The notes beneath the pieces were generated by a model. That model ran no database searches. It saw only the letters and a program-made list of their open reading frames with translations, and had not been told where the DNA came from. The translations under genes were made by a program, and so were the position numbers. From Syntrophomonadaceae bacterium (GTDB lineage Bacteria > Bacillota > Syntrophomonadia > Syntrophomonadales > Syntrophomonadaceae): a DNA stretch of 5,802 nt. Position 1 is the first letter of the stretch; each line of letters opens with the position of its first letter. The stretch is taken from NCBI GenBank assembly GCA_012798055.1, contig JAAZOA010000322.1, forward strand, positions 1-5,802, written 5' to 3'. Shown piece by piece: positions 5,139 to 5,802 of this stretch.

Positions 5139-5802
5139 AGTCCTCCTCCTCTGCATCTTTATATACTTCCTTGAGCAAGGTTTCCTTTCTTAATGTCTCA
5201 CAGTTGCAGTGCTTATCTATCGGCAGCTCCTTCAGGGCCTGAAAGACAAGACCCGCCAGGGTTCTGCTATCGTGATAAAATATTTCTTCCATCTCCCCAT
5301 GCTGCCAGGGGGCCAGAATGCCTTCCGCATGATTGACCACCAGGTGCATCCCAGCATAACAAGCCCCGATTTCCCTGGCCAGATATACTTCGGGACACAC
5401 ACTCTGACCCACCACATCGGCACCCGCCAGCTTGCACAGGTTGATTTCAGCTGGACTTTCAAAATGGCGGCCGTCTGTGTTGGCATAGATGCTGCGGTCA
5501 AACCACCGTCCCGGCCAATTCTCACGACTCACCTTCGCCAGGCAAGACCGCATCTCGGGACAAAGAGCCTCACGCATGATCAGCAGATACCTGTCGCTCA
5601 AACCGACATCCTTACGCAGAGAGAAATCGATATAGTCGTGAGGTATGACCAGATCCCGGGGATCAAGCAAGTAGTTGATAGCCCCCACTCCTCCTTCTGC
5701 CAGGACTTTTTTCACCCCGGCATTTCTGAAAACCCAAAATATTTGCAACGATGCCTGAGCTCTGCTTACCCCAGAGCGCCAACCATGCATCCTGCAGCTT
5801 AA
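5128..5802 (-). CDS. Methylthioadenosine/purine nucleoside phosphorylase-like protein, partial, with suspected compensated frameshifts
   Basis: The frame is open to the right edge (224 residues visible), so the N-terminus, including the phosphate-binding GGSG-type loop, is missing; ATG at 5790 is internal. MTAP/PNP family blocks follow, numbered from that Met: HG (2-3), VGAI (35-38), DLVIPHDYIDF (46-56), GRHFES with AE (107-115), GADVVG (123-128), PEVYLAREIGACYA (133-146) and VVNHAEG (151-157). The family splits nucleosides with phosphate into base and ribose-1-phosphate, in methionine or purine salvage. Human MTAP has Asp-x-Asp after the penultimate strand to bind adenine; here Asn153 and Ala155 occupy this place, so a 6-oxopurine or other base is possible. 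Gln129 replaces the usual Met of the ribose pocket. Residues 9-23 (5766-5722) do not fit the family, but other frames do, suggesting several small indels. It is the first visible gene of the UPF0182 operon, overlapping it by 11 bases. Family is sure; substrate and intactness are not. Confidence 0.8.
   Translation of the reverse strand, partial: LSCRMHGWRSGVSRAQASLQIFWVFRNAGVKKVLAEGGVGAINYLLDPRDLVIPHDYIDFSLRKDVGLSDRYLLIMREALCPEMRSCLAKVSRENWPGRWFDRSIYANTDGRHFESPAEINLCKLAGADVVGQSVCPEVYLAREIGACYAGMHLVVNHAEGILAPWQHGEMEEIFYHDSRTLAGLVFQALKELPIDKHCNCETLRKETLLKEVYKDAEEEDYGI
5141..5150 (-). promoter_or_regulatory. Ribosome binding site of UPF0182 gene, inside the upstream coding region
   Basis: AGGAGGAGGA on the minus strand sits 2-8 bases before ATG at 5138-5136, depending on which repeat pairs with 16S rRNA. 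The same bases encode the acidic end (Glu-Glu-Glu-Asp) of the phosphorylase-like protein. The site decides the start against ATG at 5156, which has no comparable upstream sequence. Confidence 0.75.

Noticed and set aside
5139..5156. ATG at 5156-5154 as start of the UPF0182 gene
   Set aside because: The added codons are the purine-rich ribosome binding site, and the ATG at 5138 has ideal spacing.
5209..5802. Plus-strand open frame of 197 codons opposite the phosphorylase gene
   Set aside because: The minus-strand frame matches MTAP/PNP blocks over most of its length; the plus-strand frame has no family features.
5783..5802. NsiI-like ATGCAT and PstI-like CTGCAG sites at the right end, considered as vector or linker sequence
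   Set aside because: They do not match a common polylinker that I recognise, and the HGW reading fits the start of the phosphorylase motif; single six-base sites arise by chance.

Overview
The window looks like chromosomal DNA of an anaerobic Gram-positive bacterium, most likely a Clostridia-type Firmicute. The grounds are strong GGAGG-type ribosome binding sites, some TTG and GTG starts, tight gene packing, and a gene mix (DUF1648, TudS/DUF523, UPF0182) common in such genomes. This is inference: no rRNA or lineage marker is present. There is no mobile element, CRISPR array, RNA gene or phage gene.

Left part (1-1797): a gene cut by the left edge (DUF1648-type membrane protein, minus strand, 1-233) faces away from a two-gene plus-strand operon across a ~115-base divergent intergenic region with one good sigma-A-like promoter. 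The operon encodes a TudS/DUF523 protein (351-830, thiouracil desulfidase family, three Fe-S cysteine motifs). It overlaps by 14 bases a PP-loop ATPase resembling tRNA thiolation enzymes (817-1797), with a CxxC plus a distant Cys and a C-terminal NFACT-R-like domain. A protein family that removes sulfur from thiouracil is thus coupled in translation to one that probably adds sulfur to tRNA.

Right part (1830-5802, minus strand): three genes read right to left in one operon. First is a purine nucleoside/methylthioadenosine phosphorylase-like gene, cut by the right edge. It overlaps by 11 bases a large UPF0182 membrane protein (seven predicted membrane segments, ~600-residue external domain), followed after 24 bases by a cytosolic SGNH/GDSL hydrolase. 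The two operons converge at 1797/1830 with only 32 bases between them.

The most notable anomaly is in the phosphorylase gene close to the right edge. Between about 5765 and 5722 the expected family motif is spread over all three frames, as if several small indels had cancelled out. This is either sequence error near a contig end or a real compensated frameshift. No clearly new multi-gene system is visible; the best leads are the thiolation/dethiolation pair and the uncharacterised phosphorylase-UPF0182-SGNH operon.
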